Shown here piece after piece: positions 17,525 to 26,790 of a stretch of 64,000 nt of DNA (its first letter is position 1; each line of letters begins with the position of its first letter). Position numbers and translations under genes: made by a program. Location: contig CANNFE010000003.1 of the NCBI GenBank assembly GCA_947503775.1, positions 33,501 through 97,500 on the forward strand, in the 5' to 3' direction. The DNA is from an uncultured Paracoccaceae bacterium. Lineage in GTDB: Bacteria > Pseudomonadota > Alphaproteobacteria > Rhodobacterales > Rhodobacteraceae. Under the pieces are notes generated by a model that searched no databases, was not told the origin of the DNA, and worked only from the letters and a program-made list of their open reading frames with translations.

Positions 17525-18729
17525 TTAGTTCCCCCGGCCACGCGAAGCGGAGCCTCTTCGGACGGACTAGCCTCGGAATCTGCACTCTCGACCGTCGTTT
17601 CTGTCGCCGAAGCAGACGCATCGACGGGCGCGACTGGATCCTCGGACAGCGTTTGAGGGGCTGCCTCGGTCTGCACCGGCTCTGGCTCGTCTGCGCTTTC
17701 CGCGCTCGCCTCTTTCGCTTCGGGCGCAGGCACGGAGACGGGCGGCACCTGGATCGGAGGCGCTTTTCCGCTGGCTTCGGGCTGGGTCGCGGCGAAGACC
17801 GGCGGCGTCTGAACCTTACGTTCGATGGGCGCTTCGGGATCGACCTTCATTGCGACGTCGGGCGTGACCAGACGCGTGGTTGCGGCGCTGGCTTCGACAT
17901 AGTCGATCGGCTTGGGCGCGACCTTCTGCTCGGTCGGCTTCATGTGGTTCATTTTGATGACGGAAAACGAGATGTTGTCCTGATCGGGATCGGCCAGACC
18001 GTCGAGCGCCTCGAGCAAGTAGCCTGCGATTTCCGCACTGCGACGGCGGCGATAGCGGTGGAGGATCTTCTCGATCTTGGCTTCCTCGAGATACTGAAGG
18101 CCGTCGCTGGAGACGACGACGATGTCGCCCAGCTTGAGCTCGAACGGCTTTTTCGGGCAATCGCTGCGCGCGACCTTTTCACCCAGAATAACCGATGTGA
18201 GACAGTTGCGGTCGGGGTGATTCTTTCCCGTCTCGGGATCGAGTAGGCCCGATTGCACCATGAAGTCGATTTGAGGCGCCATCGAATGGTCTTCGTTCAA
18301 CTGGCTCATCTTGCCGCCGCGATAGTGGTAAAGCGGCGAGTCCCCGATCGACATCCAGTACATGCGGTTCTCGACCAGAACGAGGGAGACGAGCGTAGCG
18401 CCCATTCCGCGGGTTTCCGGGTTTTCCTGAACGTGACTGCGGACGCAATCATTCGCGATCGTCGCCGCCTCGGTCATCATGTCCGGGATCTGATGTTCCA
18501 GCTGGAAGAGGTTCGCACTTTGGAACTTGAGCTCGCTGAAGACCTCGGTCACGACGATCTTGCTGGCGACGTCACCGGCGGCATGGCCACCCATTCCGTC
18601 GGCCAGGACGGCCAGACCGGTATCGGCACCGAAGGGGAAATCGGTGATGATGGCATCTTCTTGGTAGTCACGTCCGCCCTGGGCTATCGCCGAGGCGACA
18701 TCAAAGCGGGGTTCAGGCGATCGCCACAT
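17521..18729 (-). CDS. PP2C-family serine/threonine phosphatase with acidic C-terminal tail
   Basis: Residues ~10-255 form a PP2C domain with the metal-binding landmarks RDYQEDA (20-26), LADGMGGHAAGDVASK (42-57), WMSIGDSPLYHYRGG, VVSSDGLQYL and DQDNISF. It should remove phosphate from Ser/Thr residues modified by the adjacent kinase. The final ~130 residues are rich in Pro, Ala and Glu and look disordered. The ATG at 18727-18729 has AAGGAG 7 nt upstream and overlaps the end of the FHA gene by 17 bp, so the phosphatase and FHA reader are translationally coupled. The kinase/FHA/PP2C trio is known from type VI secretion and mycobacterial signalling, but here it is joined to GTPases. Confidence 0.92.
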   Translation of the reverse strand: MWRSPEPRFDVASAIAQGGRDYQEDAIITDFPFGADTGLAVLADGMGGHAAGDVASKIVVTEVFSELKFQSANLFQLEHQIPDMMTEAATIANDCVRSHVQENPETRGMGATLVSLVLVENRMYWMSIGDSPLYHYRGGKMSQLNEDHSMAPQIDFMVQSGLLDPETGKNHPDRNCLTSVILGEKVARSDCPKKPFELKLGDIVVVSSDGLQYLEEAKIEKILHRYRRRRSAEIAGYLLEALDGLADPDQDNISFSVIKMNHMKPTEQKVAPKPIDYVEASAATTRLVTPDVAMKVDPEAPIERKVQTPPVFAATQPEASGKAPPIQVPPVSVPAPEAKEASAESADEPEPVQTEAAPQTLSEDPVAPVDASASATETTVESADSEASPSEEAPLRVAGGTK

Positions 18730-19543
18730 CGTCGCTCTCCTTGGAGTCTGGCTTGTCGGACCAGTTGAAAGTCTCGTTGCAGAGGCCGACGAAACGCAGC
18801 GTCGTGTCTCCGATTTTAATTGAGTCGCCATCCGCAAGCGGTTCGGTGCTGACGACGGGAGCATCGTTCAGGCGAACGATGTTGGATTTGCCGCCGTGGC
18901 CCAGAAGAAACTTATGGGTTTCAGCATCATAGACGATGGCAGCATGATTGGTGCGCGAAATGGCGTTGTCGCCGAAATCGAGCTGAACGGTCTGGTCTTC
19001 GCCGCGTCCGATCTGGCTCATCCCGGAATAGAGGGCGAAGGATTCGCCCCGGCCCGGACCGTCGGTGACGACGACCCAGCCGACCGGGAAGGTCGCGCGC
19101 TGGGTGACACGGACGGTGCTTTCGGGATCGAAGAGGTCGACGACATCGGTCGCGGATTTCTCAAAGCCGATCAGACGGGTCTTGGCCCGGCCGGGACGGC
19201 GCTTGCTGCGGCCGGCGATGGGTTCGGGGATGCTGACCGCGTCCTTGACCGGAGCGGGCGCAATCGGTTCTGGCAGCGCATCGCTGTCCTCGCCATCCAT
19301 GTCCCAGATGTTGACCGGGGCCGGCGTGGCCTGAGGCGCTGGGGCCTCTTCCTGAACCTCGGCACTGACCTTGCCGATGACCTCGGTCGACTTCTGTTCG
19401 CCCACGAAGGGCGGGATCGTCGTGTGCGGCGGAACGCGAACAGTCGGATGAGGCTGCGGTTCGAGCCGACGCGACATCGCGCTATCGTCACCACCCTTTT
19501 GAGTGGAGGACTTCTTGGCGATCAACTGGCGAATGAACTTCAT
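18713..19543 (-). CDS. FHA-domain phosphothreonine-binding protein
   Basis: The C-terminal FHA domain (about residues 155-255 of 276) retains the phosphopeptide-contact residues: Gly-Arg in SQIGRGED (179-180), SRTNH (196-200) and an Asn in KSNIVRLND (221). The N-terminal 150 residues are Pro/Thr-rich and probably flexible, with Thr-Val/Thr-Thr clusters that could themselves be phosphorylated. A good ribosome binding site (AGAGGAG) precedes the ATG. The protein should dock onto a phosphothreonine made by the adjacent kinase and recruit GTPases or other partners; the partner identity is inference. Confidence 0.9.
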   Translation of the reverse strand: MKFIRQLIAKKSSTQKGGDDSAMSRRLEPQPHPTVRVPPHTTIPPFVGEQKSTEVIGKVSAEVQEEAPAPQATPAPVNIWDMDGEDSDALPEPIAPAPVKDAVSIPEPIAGRSKRRPGRAKTRLIGFEKSATDVVDLFDPESTVRVTQRATFPVGWVVVTDGPGRGESFALYSGMSQIGRGEDQTVQLDFGDNAISRTNHAAIVYDAETHKFLLGHGGKSNIVRLNDAPVVSTEPLADGDSIKIGDTTLRFVGLCNETFNWSDKPDSKESDDVAIA

Positions 19544-19571
19544 CGTTACATCTCCTCTGACTGAGCGGGAA

Positions 19572-19597
19572 CGGGATCGGATCCTTCAGGGATCCCG
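19572..19597 (-). promoter_or_regulatory. Hairpin between kinase and FHA genes (possible attenuator or mRNA stability element)
   Basis: A perfect 7-bp stem CGGGATC/GATCCCG encloses a second possible GGATCC/GGATCC pairing. It is in the 61-bp gap between the kinase stop and the FHA start and is not followed by a T-run. It may adjust kinase-to-FHA stoichiometry. Confidence 0.35.
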
Positions 19598-19604
19598 AAC
19601 CATA

Positions 19605-21536
19605 CTACTCAATAGCGCCTTTCGGAATATTTAGCGACGCCACCCACATGGAGCCCTCGCGCTGAACTGCAAACGTGAGCCGGTCGAGGGCGGACGAAAG
19701 CTCGCGTCGTGCGATGGTTTCGACCGCTTCCGGCTCGGTGATACGGCGATTGGTCGGCATGTAGGCGACGAGAACGTCCCCGACAGCCAGATCGGTTTCG
19801 ATCCCCTCTGCGAGGGCCGTGACGGTGGTGATCCAGCTCTCGCCATCGAAGCGAGATTGAAAGCGCGTGTCCTCGAAGATCGCCGTTTCATAGACGACGG
19901 GGAAGATCGTGTCGTTCGAAAGCGCCGCGCCCGATGGATCCTGCACACCAAGTTTGACCGACACCTGCGCCTCGTCCGCGAGATCGACCGTGTCTGAGAT
20001 CGCGGGCGCGAGCGGGGCGTTATTGCCCAGGGCGACGCCGTTCACGGACACAATTCGTTGACCGATGGAGGCCCAGTCTGGCGCGGCCTCTCCGAGGTCG
20101 GAGATGACATTGCCGCTGGAGAGCGAAAACGGGAGCGCGACGGTCCATTCACTCTGGATAGAGGACGCGTCGGTCGTATCGGCCTGCGAGACCGACGGGG
20201 CGGCATCGGCCGCAGCCTCCGGTTCGGGCAACAGGATCGTCATCGCGGATTGGTCCGGCTCAGCCGCAGCGGGCGCGGCAGTCTGTGCGGTTGAGGCGGG
20301 CGCTGGGGCCTCGACTTCGGGCGCAGGCTGCGGTTCTGCGGTCTGGACGGGAGCGACCGGTTCAGGCGCGGTCTGCACGGCAGGCACCGGGTCGGCCGCA
20401 GGTACGTCGTCGCTGCCCGACTGCGTCAGGACGATACCGCCGATGGCGATAAGCGCGATGGCGGCTACGGATGCGAAGAGAACCGGGCGCGGCAGATCCT
20501 CGATGAAGGCGAGAGGCGACACTTTCTCCGGCGCGGGCTTGGGCGCGGCACCCTCGACCTCGGGCGTCTCGACAGGTTGATCCGAGGACAGCGGCAGAAC
20601 GATCGCCTCCTCCCCGTCCATCATGCGGATCCAGTCCTTGACCGACTGCAAGCGCTTCTTTGGAAGCACCGCGAGCGCCTTGTCGATCGAGGCCAGCACA
20701 GCCTCGGGATACTCGTCAAAGCGGCCTGCAAGCGGCTCGTAGGGGTCCGGATCACCCGAGGCGATGGCGGCCAGGCGCGCCTGACTGTTCGACGGAACCT
20801 CGCCCGTAATCACGTGATAGAAAGAGGCGCCGAGCGCATAAAGATCGCTCCACGGGCCCTGCTCGCTGCCCGCGATATAGAATTCCTGTGGGGAATAGCC
20901 GTCCTTGACCACCCGCATGGCAGACAGAACGCGCGTCGTCTTGGTCGCCTGTTCGCGCGCGGCGCCGAAATCGATGAGAACCGGCTTGCGGTTGCCATCA
21001 AGGAGGATGTTATCGGGGGAGATGTCGCGGTGCAGCATCTCCTGGCTGTGGATGAAGCCGACAGCATCCAGAAGCTGGCGGAGAATATCCTCTACCTCTT
21101 CGGGGGAAAGCGGATCCGCCGAATCCTCGATCCGGTCGAGCATGTCGGGACCTTCGACAAAATCGAGGGCCATATAGGCGGTGTCGTTATCCTCAAAGAC
21201 CTGATGGACGCCGACGATATTGGGATGATTGAGCTTTGCGAGGCTGCGCGCCTCCTGGACGAATAGCTTGACGATCGACTTCAGCTCGGACTGATGCGCG
21301 CGGGAGCGGGCCTGCACGATGGCCCGGCTGCGGCGGCAAAAGGCGCCTGGAAAACACTCCTTGATGACGATCTTCCGATCGAGACTATCGCGCGCAAGAT
21401 AAGTGATCCCGAAGCCGCCGGCATTCAGGAAGCATTCGATCGTATATTGCCCATGCATGAGCTTTGTGCCGGGAGAGAGTTCGTCGACGACGTCCTCCGG
21501 ATCACCGGTCTGATCGACTTTCTGCGCAGTTACCAT
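19605..21536 (-). CDS. Transmembrane Ser/Thr protein kinase with periplasmic sensor region
   Basis: This is the first gene of the cluster and encodes 643 residues. The cytosolic kinase domain (~30-315) has a glycine loop NAGGFGITY (first Gly of the usual motif is Asn), catalytic Lys59 in IVIKE, Glu95, HRDISPDN (169-176), DFG (189-191) and SPQE in place of APE, so it looks active. One transmembrane helix follows at ~351-371. A Pro/Ala/Glu-rich spacer leads to a periplasmic region with two PDZ-like stretches (IGQRIVSVNGVALG and LAVGDVLVAYMPTNRRI). By domain order it should sense an envelope signal and phosphorylate cytosolic partners, which the FHA protein reads and PP2C reverses. Confidence 0.92.
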   Translation of the reverse strand: MVTAQKVDQTGDPEDVVDELSPGTKLMHGQYTIECFLNAGGFGITYLARDSLDRKIVIKECFPGAFCRRSRAIVQARSRAHQSELKSIVKLFVQEARSLAKLNHPNIVGVHQVFEDNDTAYMALDFVEGPDMLDRIEDSADPLSPEEVEDILRQLLDAVGFIHSQEMLHRDISPDNILLDGNRKPVLIDFGAAREQATKTTRVLSAMRVVKDGYSPQEFYIAGSEQGPWSDLYALGASFYHVITGEVPSNSQARLAAIASGDPDPYEPLAGRFDEYPEAVLASIDKALAVLPKKRLQSVKDWIRMMDGEEAIVLPLSSDQPVETPEVEGAAPKPAPEKVSPLAFIEDLPRPVLFASVAAIALIAIGGIVLTQSGSDDVPAADPVPAVQTAPEPVAPVQTAEPQPAPEVEAPAPASTAQTAAPAAAEPDQSAMTILLPEPEAAADAAPSVSQADTTDASSIQSEWTVALPFSLSSGNVISDLGEAAPDWASIGQRIVSVNGVALGNNAPLAPAISDTVDLADEAQVSVKLGVQDPSGAALSNDTIFPVVYETAIFEDTRFQSRFDGESWITTVTALAEGIETDLAVGDVLVAYMPTNRRITEPEAVETIARRELSSALDRLTFAVQREGSMWVASLNIPKGAIE

Positions 21537-21731
21537 TTCACATCCAGGTTCTTCAAAACGCTGACTTTGACACTCGTACGACTAGGCTCCGGAGCTTATC
21601 GATGCCAATTTAGGCTAAAGCGTGATCCTAATCTGTTTTTTCGACGCCTCTAATAGCCGGATTTAGACGGGAATTGTTTGCGATTCCAACACATGAAGCC
21701 GCTCCGCGAGGGAAGTGTGACATAAAGTTGC

Positions 21732-21745
21732 GTCAATGCGTTGAC
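21732..21745. promoter_or_regulatory. Palindrome upstream of the kinase cluster
   Basis: GTCAA-TGCG-TTGAC is a perfect short inverted repeat within the 239-bp AT-richer gap upstream of the kinase gene and just after the yqgE stop. It is a candidate operator for the cluster promoter. No regulator gene is adjacent, so the assignment is tentative. Confidence 0.3.
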
Positions 21746-21775
21746 ATTTTCGCAAAAACGTCTCGTGCATTCTAC

Positions 21776-22330
21776 TTACGCGTGTCCCGCCTCGCTCGAG
21801 AGGAGTAATGTGTCGATTCCAAGGGCAGCCAGCGCGCCGGTCCAGCGGTCCTGAATCGGCTGATCGAAGACCAGATCGGCATCCGCCGGACAGGTCAGCC
21901 AGTCATTGCGCCCGATCTCGGCCTCGAGCTGCCCCGGCGCCCAACCGGCATAGCCCAGCGCAAAAAGCGCCCGGGATGGCCCGCGTCCACTTGCGATCTG
22001 CTGGAGCGTCTCGACCGAGGAGCTGAGGGCAAAGGGCCCTGTGAACTCCTGATCCTCGGTCTCGTCCGGTTCATCGTGAAGCACGAAGCCGCGCGCCATC
22101 TCGACCGGACCGCCGAAATGGACGGGAAAGCGGCGCTTGGACGTTTCGATCCCGAGCGTGTCCAGAACGTCGGAAAAGCTGACCGCGGTCGAGACCTTGT
22201 TGACGATGATGCCGAAGGCACCGCCTTCGGAATGGGCATAAAGATAGACCAGCGACCGGTAGAATCGCGGGTCGGACATCGCAGGCATCGCGATGAGAAG
22301 AGTGCCAGTGAGATCGGTCGGACCGTCCAT
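21776..22330 (-). CDS. YqgE/AlgH family protein
   Basis: The 184-residue protein shows family landmarks LTGTLLIAMPAMSDPRF, SLVYLYAHSEGGAFGIIVNK, VHFGGPVEMARGFVLH and GYAGWAPGQLEAEI. The biochemical role of this widespread cytoplasmic family is not established. The start MDGPTDL is adopted because conservation begins at LTGTLLIAMP. It is divergent from the DsbD-domain gene across 93 bp and upstream of the kinase cluster, but the long gap argues against co-transcription with it. Confidence 0.9.
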   Translation of the reverse strand: MDGPTDLTGTLLIAMPAMSDPRFYRSLVYLYAHSEGGAFGIIVNKVSTAVSFSDVLDTLGIETSKRRFPVHFGGPVEMARGFVLHDEPDETEDQEFTGPFALSSSVETLQQIASGRGPSRALFALGYAGWAPGQLEAEIGRNDWLTCPADADLVFDQPIQDRWTGALAALGIDTLLLSSEAGHA

Positions 22331-22423
22331 GTGTTAAGGATGACCAGCGCGGCGCGGCCTTTCAAGGGATCGCTCGCCCCATCGTGACTTTATCGTCAGC
22401 GCAGGCCGTGGCATGGGGACGCA

Positions 22424-23209
22424 ATGACCCGATCTGCCCTCTTTTCGGCCGCTCTGTTGGCCTTGATCCCGATCTCCGCCGCCGCTGAACGGCTAAGCGA
22501 TGTCGCACAGCTCGATGTGCTGACCGGGTGGCGAGAGCCGTCGGGACGCCATATCGCGGCGGTCCGGATCCGGCTTGCGCCGGGCTGGAAGACCTATTGG
22601 CGCGCGCCGGGCGATGCGGGGATCCCGCCCGATTTCAGCTTTGAGGGCGCCCGGAACATGAGCGGCGTGGCCTGGCACTGGCCGACGCCGCAGATCTTTG
22701 AGACCAGTGGGATGCGCTCGGTCGGGTATGCCGATCAGGTGGTGCTGCCGGTCGAGATTACGCCGGGCGGGCCCGGTGAGATCGACTTTGCGGGATCGGT
22801 GCAGGTGGGGATCTGCAAGGATATCTGCATTCCGGCCTTCTTCGAGTTTTCCGCGGTGCTGCCCGATGGCGGGGATCGCGATGCATCCATCGTGGCCGCT
22901 TTGGTCGACCGCCCGATGACCGCCGAGGAAGCGGGCGTCGGGGGCGTGACCTGCCGGTTCGCACCTCTGGAGGATGGCCTGCGCCTGACGGCAGAGGTCG
23001 AGATGGCGCCGATCGGCGCGCAAGAGCTGGCGGTCGTCGAAGCCGGTCCGGGCATCTGGGTGTCAGAGCCAGATGTGACCCGGGCAGGCGGCACCCTGTC
23101 GGTCAGCGCGGATCTGGTGGGGGCGCAGGTGCTTGACCGCAGCGAGGTGCGGCTGACGCTTCTGGCGGATGGTCAGGGCGTCGATATCAAGGGATGCGAC
23201 GCGGGCTAG
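22424..23209 (+). CDS. Exported DsbD alpha-domain-like protein
   Basis: The 261-residue product has a cleavable signal (SALFSAALLALIPISAAAE). A domain resembling the periplasmic N-terminal domain of the thiol-disulfide transporter DsbD follows, with RIRLAPGWKTYWRAPGDAGI, VLPVEITPGGPGEI and VQVGICKDICIPAFFEF, which holds a CxxxC cysteine pair. It has no transmembrane reductase domain. It probably acts in periplasmic thiol exchange, for example with a CcdA-like protein encoded elsewhere. The gene ends 4 bp inside the convergent RND permease gene. Confidence 0.85.
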   Translation: MTRSALFSAALLALIPISAAAERLSDVAQLDVLTGWREPSGRHIAAVRIRLAPGWKTYWRAPGDAGIPPDFSFEGARNMSGVAWHWPTPQIFETSGMRSVGYADQVVLPVEITPGGPGEIDFAGSVQVGICKDICIPAFFEFSAVLPDGGDRDASIVAALVDRPMTAEEAGVGGVTCRFAPLEDGLRLTAEVEMAPIGAQELAVVEAGPGIWVSEPDVTRAGGTLSVSADLVGAQVLDRSEVRLTLLADGQGVDIKGCDAG

Positions 23210-26200
23210 GTCCGGCGGCGCGTTGTCAGGGCGACGATGTAGATCACGACAAGCAGACCGGCGAGGCAGGCGGCAAAGAGCGCGGCGGCTTGAAGCGGGG
23301 CAGCGGGCAGCACCGGAAGCAAGGCCGTGCCAGCGACCAGCGGCGGGCCGAGGATGAGCGCAAAGAGCAGCGCCGCCAGAATCTGGGCCGCTAGGACGGG
23401 CAGCGCCGCGCCTGATGCACTTGGACGCCCGATGGCGCGGGACGCCCGGCGGTTGGCGCGCAGCATCTTCCCGACATCCTGCTGCACCGCGATCAGGGTC
23501 GGCACGACCAGCAGCACAAGCAGCATCCCGAAGCCAAGCCCGTAGACCAGCGTGATGACCGTGGGTTTGAGGAACTGTGCCTGCGAGGACCGCTCGACCA
23601 GAAGCGGCGCGAGGCCAAGCACAGTCGTGAGGGTGGTCAGCAAAACGGGGCGGAGGCGGTCGGCGGCGCCGTCGATGATGGCGGGCAGGATCCCGCGATC
23701 CTCGGCATAGTCGTCGATCGTCGTGACCAGGACGATACTGTCATTGATGACGATGCCGGTCATTCCGATGATGCCGACGACGCTGAACATCGACAGCGGC
23801 ACGTCATGTAGCCAATGCCCGAAGATCGTGCCGACAAGGCCGAAGGGAATGATGGCCATCACCACCGCAGGCCGGGTCCAGCTGGCAAAGATCCAGGACA
23901 GCGTGAGGTAGATCCCCAAAAGCACGAAGATGAGGCCGAGGCGCGCATCGGCGAGGAATTCGTCCTCTTGTTCGGAGAGGCCGGAAAGGCGGGTCTCCAC
24001 GCTGTGGAGCGTTTCGATCTCAGGGAGGATGACCTCTTCGATCTGGGTTGCGATCTCGGCGGCGCGGTCAGCGTTATCCTCGTTCAGGTCCCCGGTGACC
24101 GAAATAAGCTGCACGCCATTCTCGCGGGTGATCGTGGAAAAGCCGGTCCGCCTGTCGACAGAGACGATATCGGCGAGCGGGACGTAATCCCCGTTCGGGG
24201 TGCGCAGTTGGGTCCGGTCGAGGAAATCGGCGGTCAGCTCGTCCTCGGGCAGCTCGACCCGGATCGCGCCGGAGCGGGGGCCATCCGGGAAGGTCGCCGC
24301 TTCGATCCCGGCGAGGCGGTTGCGCAGGGTGCGGCCCAGGGCATCGATGGTAAAGCCGAGTGCCTCGCCCTGTGCGGTCAGGTTCAGGATGAGCTCGTCC
24401 TTGTCGTAGGCGAGGCTGTCCTCGAGCGCAGAGACCTCGGGGAAGAGCGCGAGGCGGGTCTTGAGCGCCTCGGCGGCCTCTTTGAGCGTCTCGGAACTGG
24501 CGCCGTAGATCTGGACGTCGATGGCGTCGCCGCCGGGGCCGCCGCGCCAGGACCGGAAGGAGATATTCTCGACCAGCGGCAGGCGGGTGACGCGATCCTG
24601 AAGCTCGTCGTTGAAGGCGAAGGAGCTGTAGGGGCGCAAATCGGCATCGATCAGCTCGATCGAGAGGCCGCCTAGCAGATCGGCATCCTTGTTGTCGGTG
24701 CCGGACATCCCCCGCCCTGCGTTGCGACCAACCTGTCCCATGGCGAAATCGATGGGATTGAGGCCATAGCGCTCCTCGTATTCGGCACCCAGCTCTTCGG
24801 TGGCGCGCTGCATCTCGCGCATCATGGCCAGCGTATCCTCGCGCGTGGCGCCGTTGGCCATGACGAAGTTGCCGGTGATCGAGCCCTGTTCTGGAGAATT
24901 GAAGAAGCGCCATTGCACCTCGCCCGAGACGAAAAGCGCGATCTGGGTAGAGAGGATCAGAACGGTCCCGGCAAGGACGGGGTAGCGCGCCCAGATGACG
25001 GCGCGGATGAGCGGGCGGAAGCCGCGTTCGCGCACCCAGTTGAAGCCGCGCGTGATGTGGCGGGACGGAAAGTCGTACCAGTCCCGTCTAAGGGCGGCAG
25101 TGATCCGCAATTTGCGCGCACGTGGCAGGATCAGGAAAAGCGCCAGCGGCGCGGCCAGCGCAATGGAGCCTGCGGTCAGAGCCTCGGGGCTGGTCCAGCC
25201 CGGCACGATCTGCGGGGCGGCCAGATGCAGGGCCGCGACGGCGGCAAGGCCCGTCGCCGTTGGAATTAAGAGGATGGCCAGAGCGAGGTTCCACGGGCTC
25301 TCTGCGCCGTCCCGGCGCGCGAGGGCGTGGCTCATATGGTTGGGCAGGATCAGGAAGCACTCGATCAGGGACGCGATCAGAACGACGATCACCGTGAAAG
25401 GGATATCGGCGATTAGGTCACCGAACCGACCGCCGATCACGACGAGACCGAAGAAGGCGATCACCGTCGTCAGGGTCGAGGAAAAGACCGGCGTGAACAT
25501 TCGTTTGGCGGCGTTTTCGGCGGCGGTGACAGGGTCCTCGCCCAGACGGGTGACGCGGAAATCGGCATGTTCGCCGACGACGATGGCGTCATCGACCACG
25601 ATGCCGAGCGTGATGATGAGCGCAAAGAGCGAGATCATGTTGATCGTCAGGCCCGCCAGCCACATGAAGGCAATGGCCGCGAGAAGCGCGACCGGGATAC
25701 CGGCTGCCACCCAGAAGGCCGTGCGGGCATTCAGGAACAGAAAGAGCAGCATCATGACAAGCGCGAGACCGACCAGCGCATTGTCGAGCAGGATCTCGAG
25801 CCGGTCGGAAATGTATTCCGATCGGGCGCGGATCAGATCGATGGACACGCCGCTTGGCAGGGTCGCGGCCAGATCGGCGGCGACCTCCTCGACCACACTT
25901 TGAATTTCGATGGCGTCCCCTTGCGCAGAGCGATCCACCCGAAGCGTGATCGCGGGATCTTCTGCGACGAAATAGGCGTCGGAGCGATCGATGCCCTGAC
26001 TGGAAATCAGCGCGACATCGCCGACCGTCAGGGACGAGCCGTCAGGATTGGTCCGCAAGGTGATGCCCGCGATATCGTCTGCGGTCCGGCGTGCGGTGCC
26101 GGTTCGGATCCGCTCTGCCCCCGGGACGTCACCGGCAGGATCGGCATCCGCTTCGGAGGCGACGGCGGAGGCGATCTCGGCCATGGTGATGTCGTTGCGG

Positions 26201-26787
26201 ATCAGCGACAGGGACGGCACTTCGATCAGGATTTCGGACGCGGCGACACCGCGGATTGTCGTTCGGGTGACGCCGGCCGCGAAAAGGCGGGTCGTCAGCT
26301 CGTCGGCGAAGCGGCCAAGCTGATCGACGCCGACGGGCCCCGTGATCACGATATCGGTGACGCGGTCGCGCCAGGCGCCGCGCCGGACGGTCGGATCGTC
26401 AGCGTCCTCGGGCAGGGTCGTCAGCGCATCGACGGCCTGCTGCACATCCTCGGCGCCGCGGGCGACGTCCCAGCCCGGTTCGAATTCCAGATCGACCGAG
26501 GCGCGGCCTTCGCGGGCTGTCGAGCTTGAGGTCTCGACCCCTTCGACGGCCAGAAGCGCCGGTTCGAGGACCTGAACGATTGCGGCGTCGACATCCTCGG
26601 CCCCTGCGCCATCCCATGAGACATTGACCGAGACGCTGTCGACGATGACATCGGGAAAGAATTGCGCCCGCATATTGGGAAAGGCGGCAAGACCGCCTGC
26701 GACCATCAGAACCAGAAGAAGATTGGCGAGCGTGCGGTGCCGCGTGAAATAGGACAGAAGCCCCCCTGCCCTGAGATCGCGCGCCAT
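23206..26787 (-). CDS. RND efflux transporter permease
   Basis: This 1193-residue inner-membrane protein belongs to the AcrB/MexB class. It has a first helix near residues 18-35, a large periplasmic domain, then a helix cluster with TLGIVVDDAIVVGEHADF, and a second half repeating the pattern with GIIGMTGIVINDSIVLVTTID. The length is slightly above the usual 1,020-1,100 because of extra helices around residues 490-560 (LALAILLIPTATGLAAVAAL). It uses the proton gradient to expel hydrophobic compounds. The adaptor gene is 3 bp upstream in the same operon; an outer-membrane channel gene is not seen here. Confidence 0.94.
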   Translation of the reverse strand: MARDLRAGGLLSYFTRHRTLANLLLVLMVAGGLAAFPNMRAQFFPDVIVDSVSVNVSWDGAGAEDVDAAIVQVLEPALLAVEGVETSSSTAREGRASVDLEFEPGWDVARGAEDVQQAVDALTTLPEDADDPTVRRGAWRDRVTDIVITGPVGVDQLGRFADELTTRLFAAGVTRTTIRGVAASEILIEVPSLSLIRNDITMAEIASAVASEADADPAGDVPGAERIRTGTARRTADDIAGITLRTNPDGSSLTVGDVALISSQGIDRSDAYFVAEDPAITLRVDRSAQGDAIEIQSVVEEVAADLAATLPSGVSIDLIRARSEYISDRLEILLDNALVGLALVMMLLFLFLNARTAFWVAAGIPVALLAAIAFMWLAGLTINMISLFALIITLGIVVDDAIVVGEHADFRVTRLGEDPVTAAENAAKRMFTPVFSSTLTTVIAFFGLVVIGGRFGDLIADIPFTVIVVLIASLIECFLILPNHMSHALARRDGAESPWNLALAILLIPTATGLAAVAALHLAAPQIVPGWTSPEALTAGSIALAAPLALFLILPRARKLRITAALRRDWYDFPSRHITRGFNWVRERGFRPLIRAVIWARYPVLAGTVLILSTQIALFVSGEVQWRFFNSPEQGSITGNFVMANGATREDTLAMMREMQRATEELGAEYEERYGLNPIDFAMGQVGRNAGRGMSGTDNKDADLLGGLSIELIDADLRPYSSFAFNDELQDRVTRLPLVENISFRSWRGGPGGDAIDVQIYGASSETLKEAAEALKTRLALFPEVSALEDSLAYDKDELILNLTAQGEALGFTIDALGRTLRNRLAGIEAATFPDGPRSGAIRVELPEDELTADFLDRTQLRTPNGDYVPLADIVSVDRRTGFSTITRENGVQLISVTGDLNEDNADRAAEIATQIEEVILPEIETLHSVETRLSGLSEQEDEFLADARLGLIFVLLGIYLTLSWIFASWTRPAVVMAIIPFGLVGTIFGHWLHDVPLSMFSVVGIIGMTGIVINDSIVLVTTIDDYAEDRGILPAIIDGAADRLRPVLLTTLTTVLGLAPLLVERSSQAQFLKPTVITLVYGLGFGMLLVLLVVPTLIAVQQDVGKMLRANRRASRAIGRPSASGAALPVLAAQILAALLFALILGPPLVAGTALLPVLPAAPLQAAALFAACLAGLLVVIYIVALTTRRRT

Positions 26788-26790
26788 CTT

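Noticed and set aside
11482..21536. Interpretation of the kinase/PP2C/FHA trio as part of a type VI secretion system
   Set aside because: No tss, hcp, vgrG or clpV genes occur anywhere in the window; the trio is embedded among GTPases.
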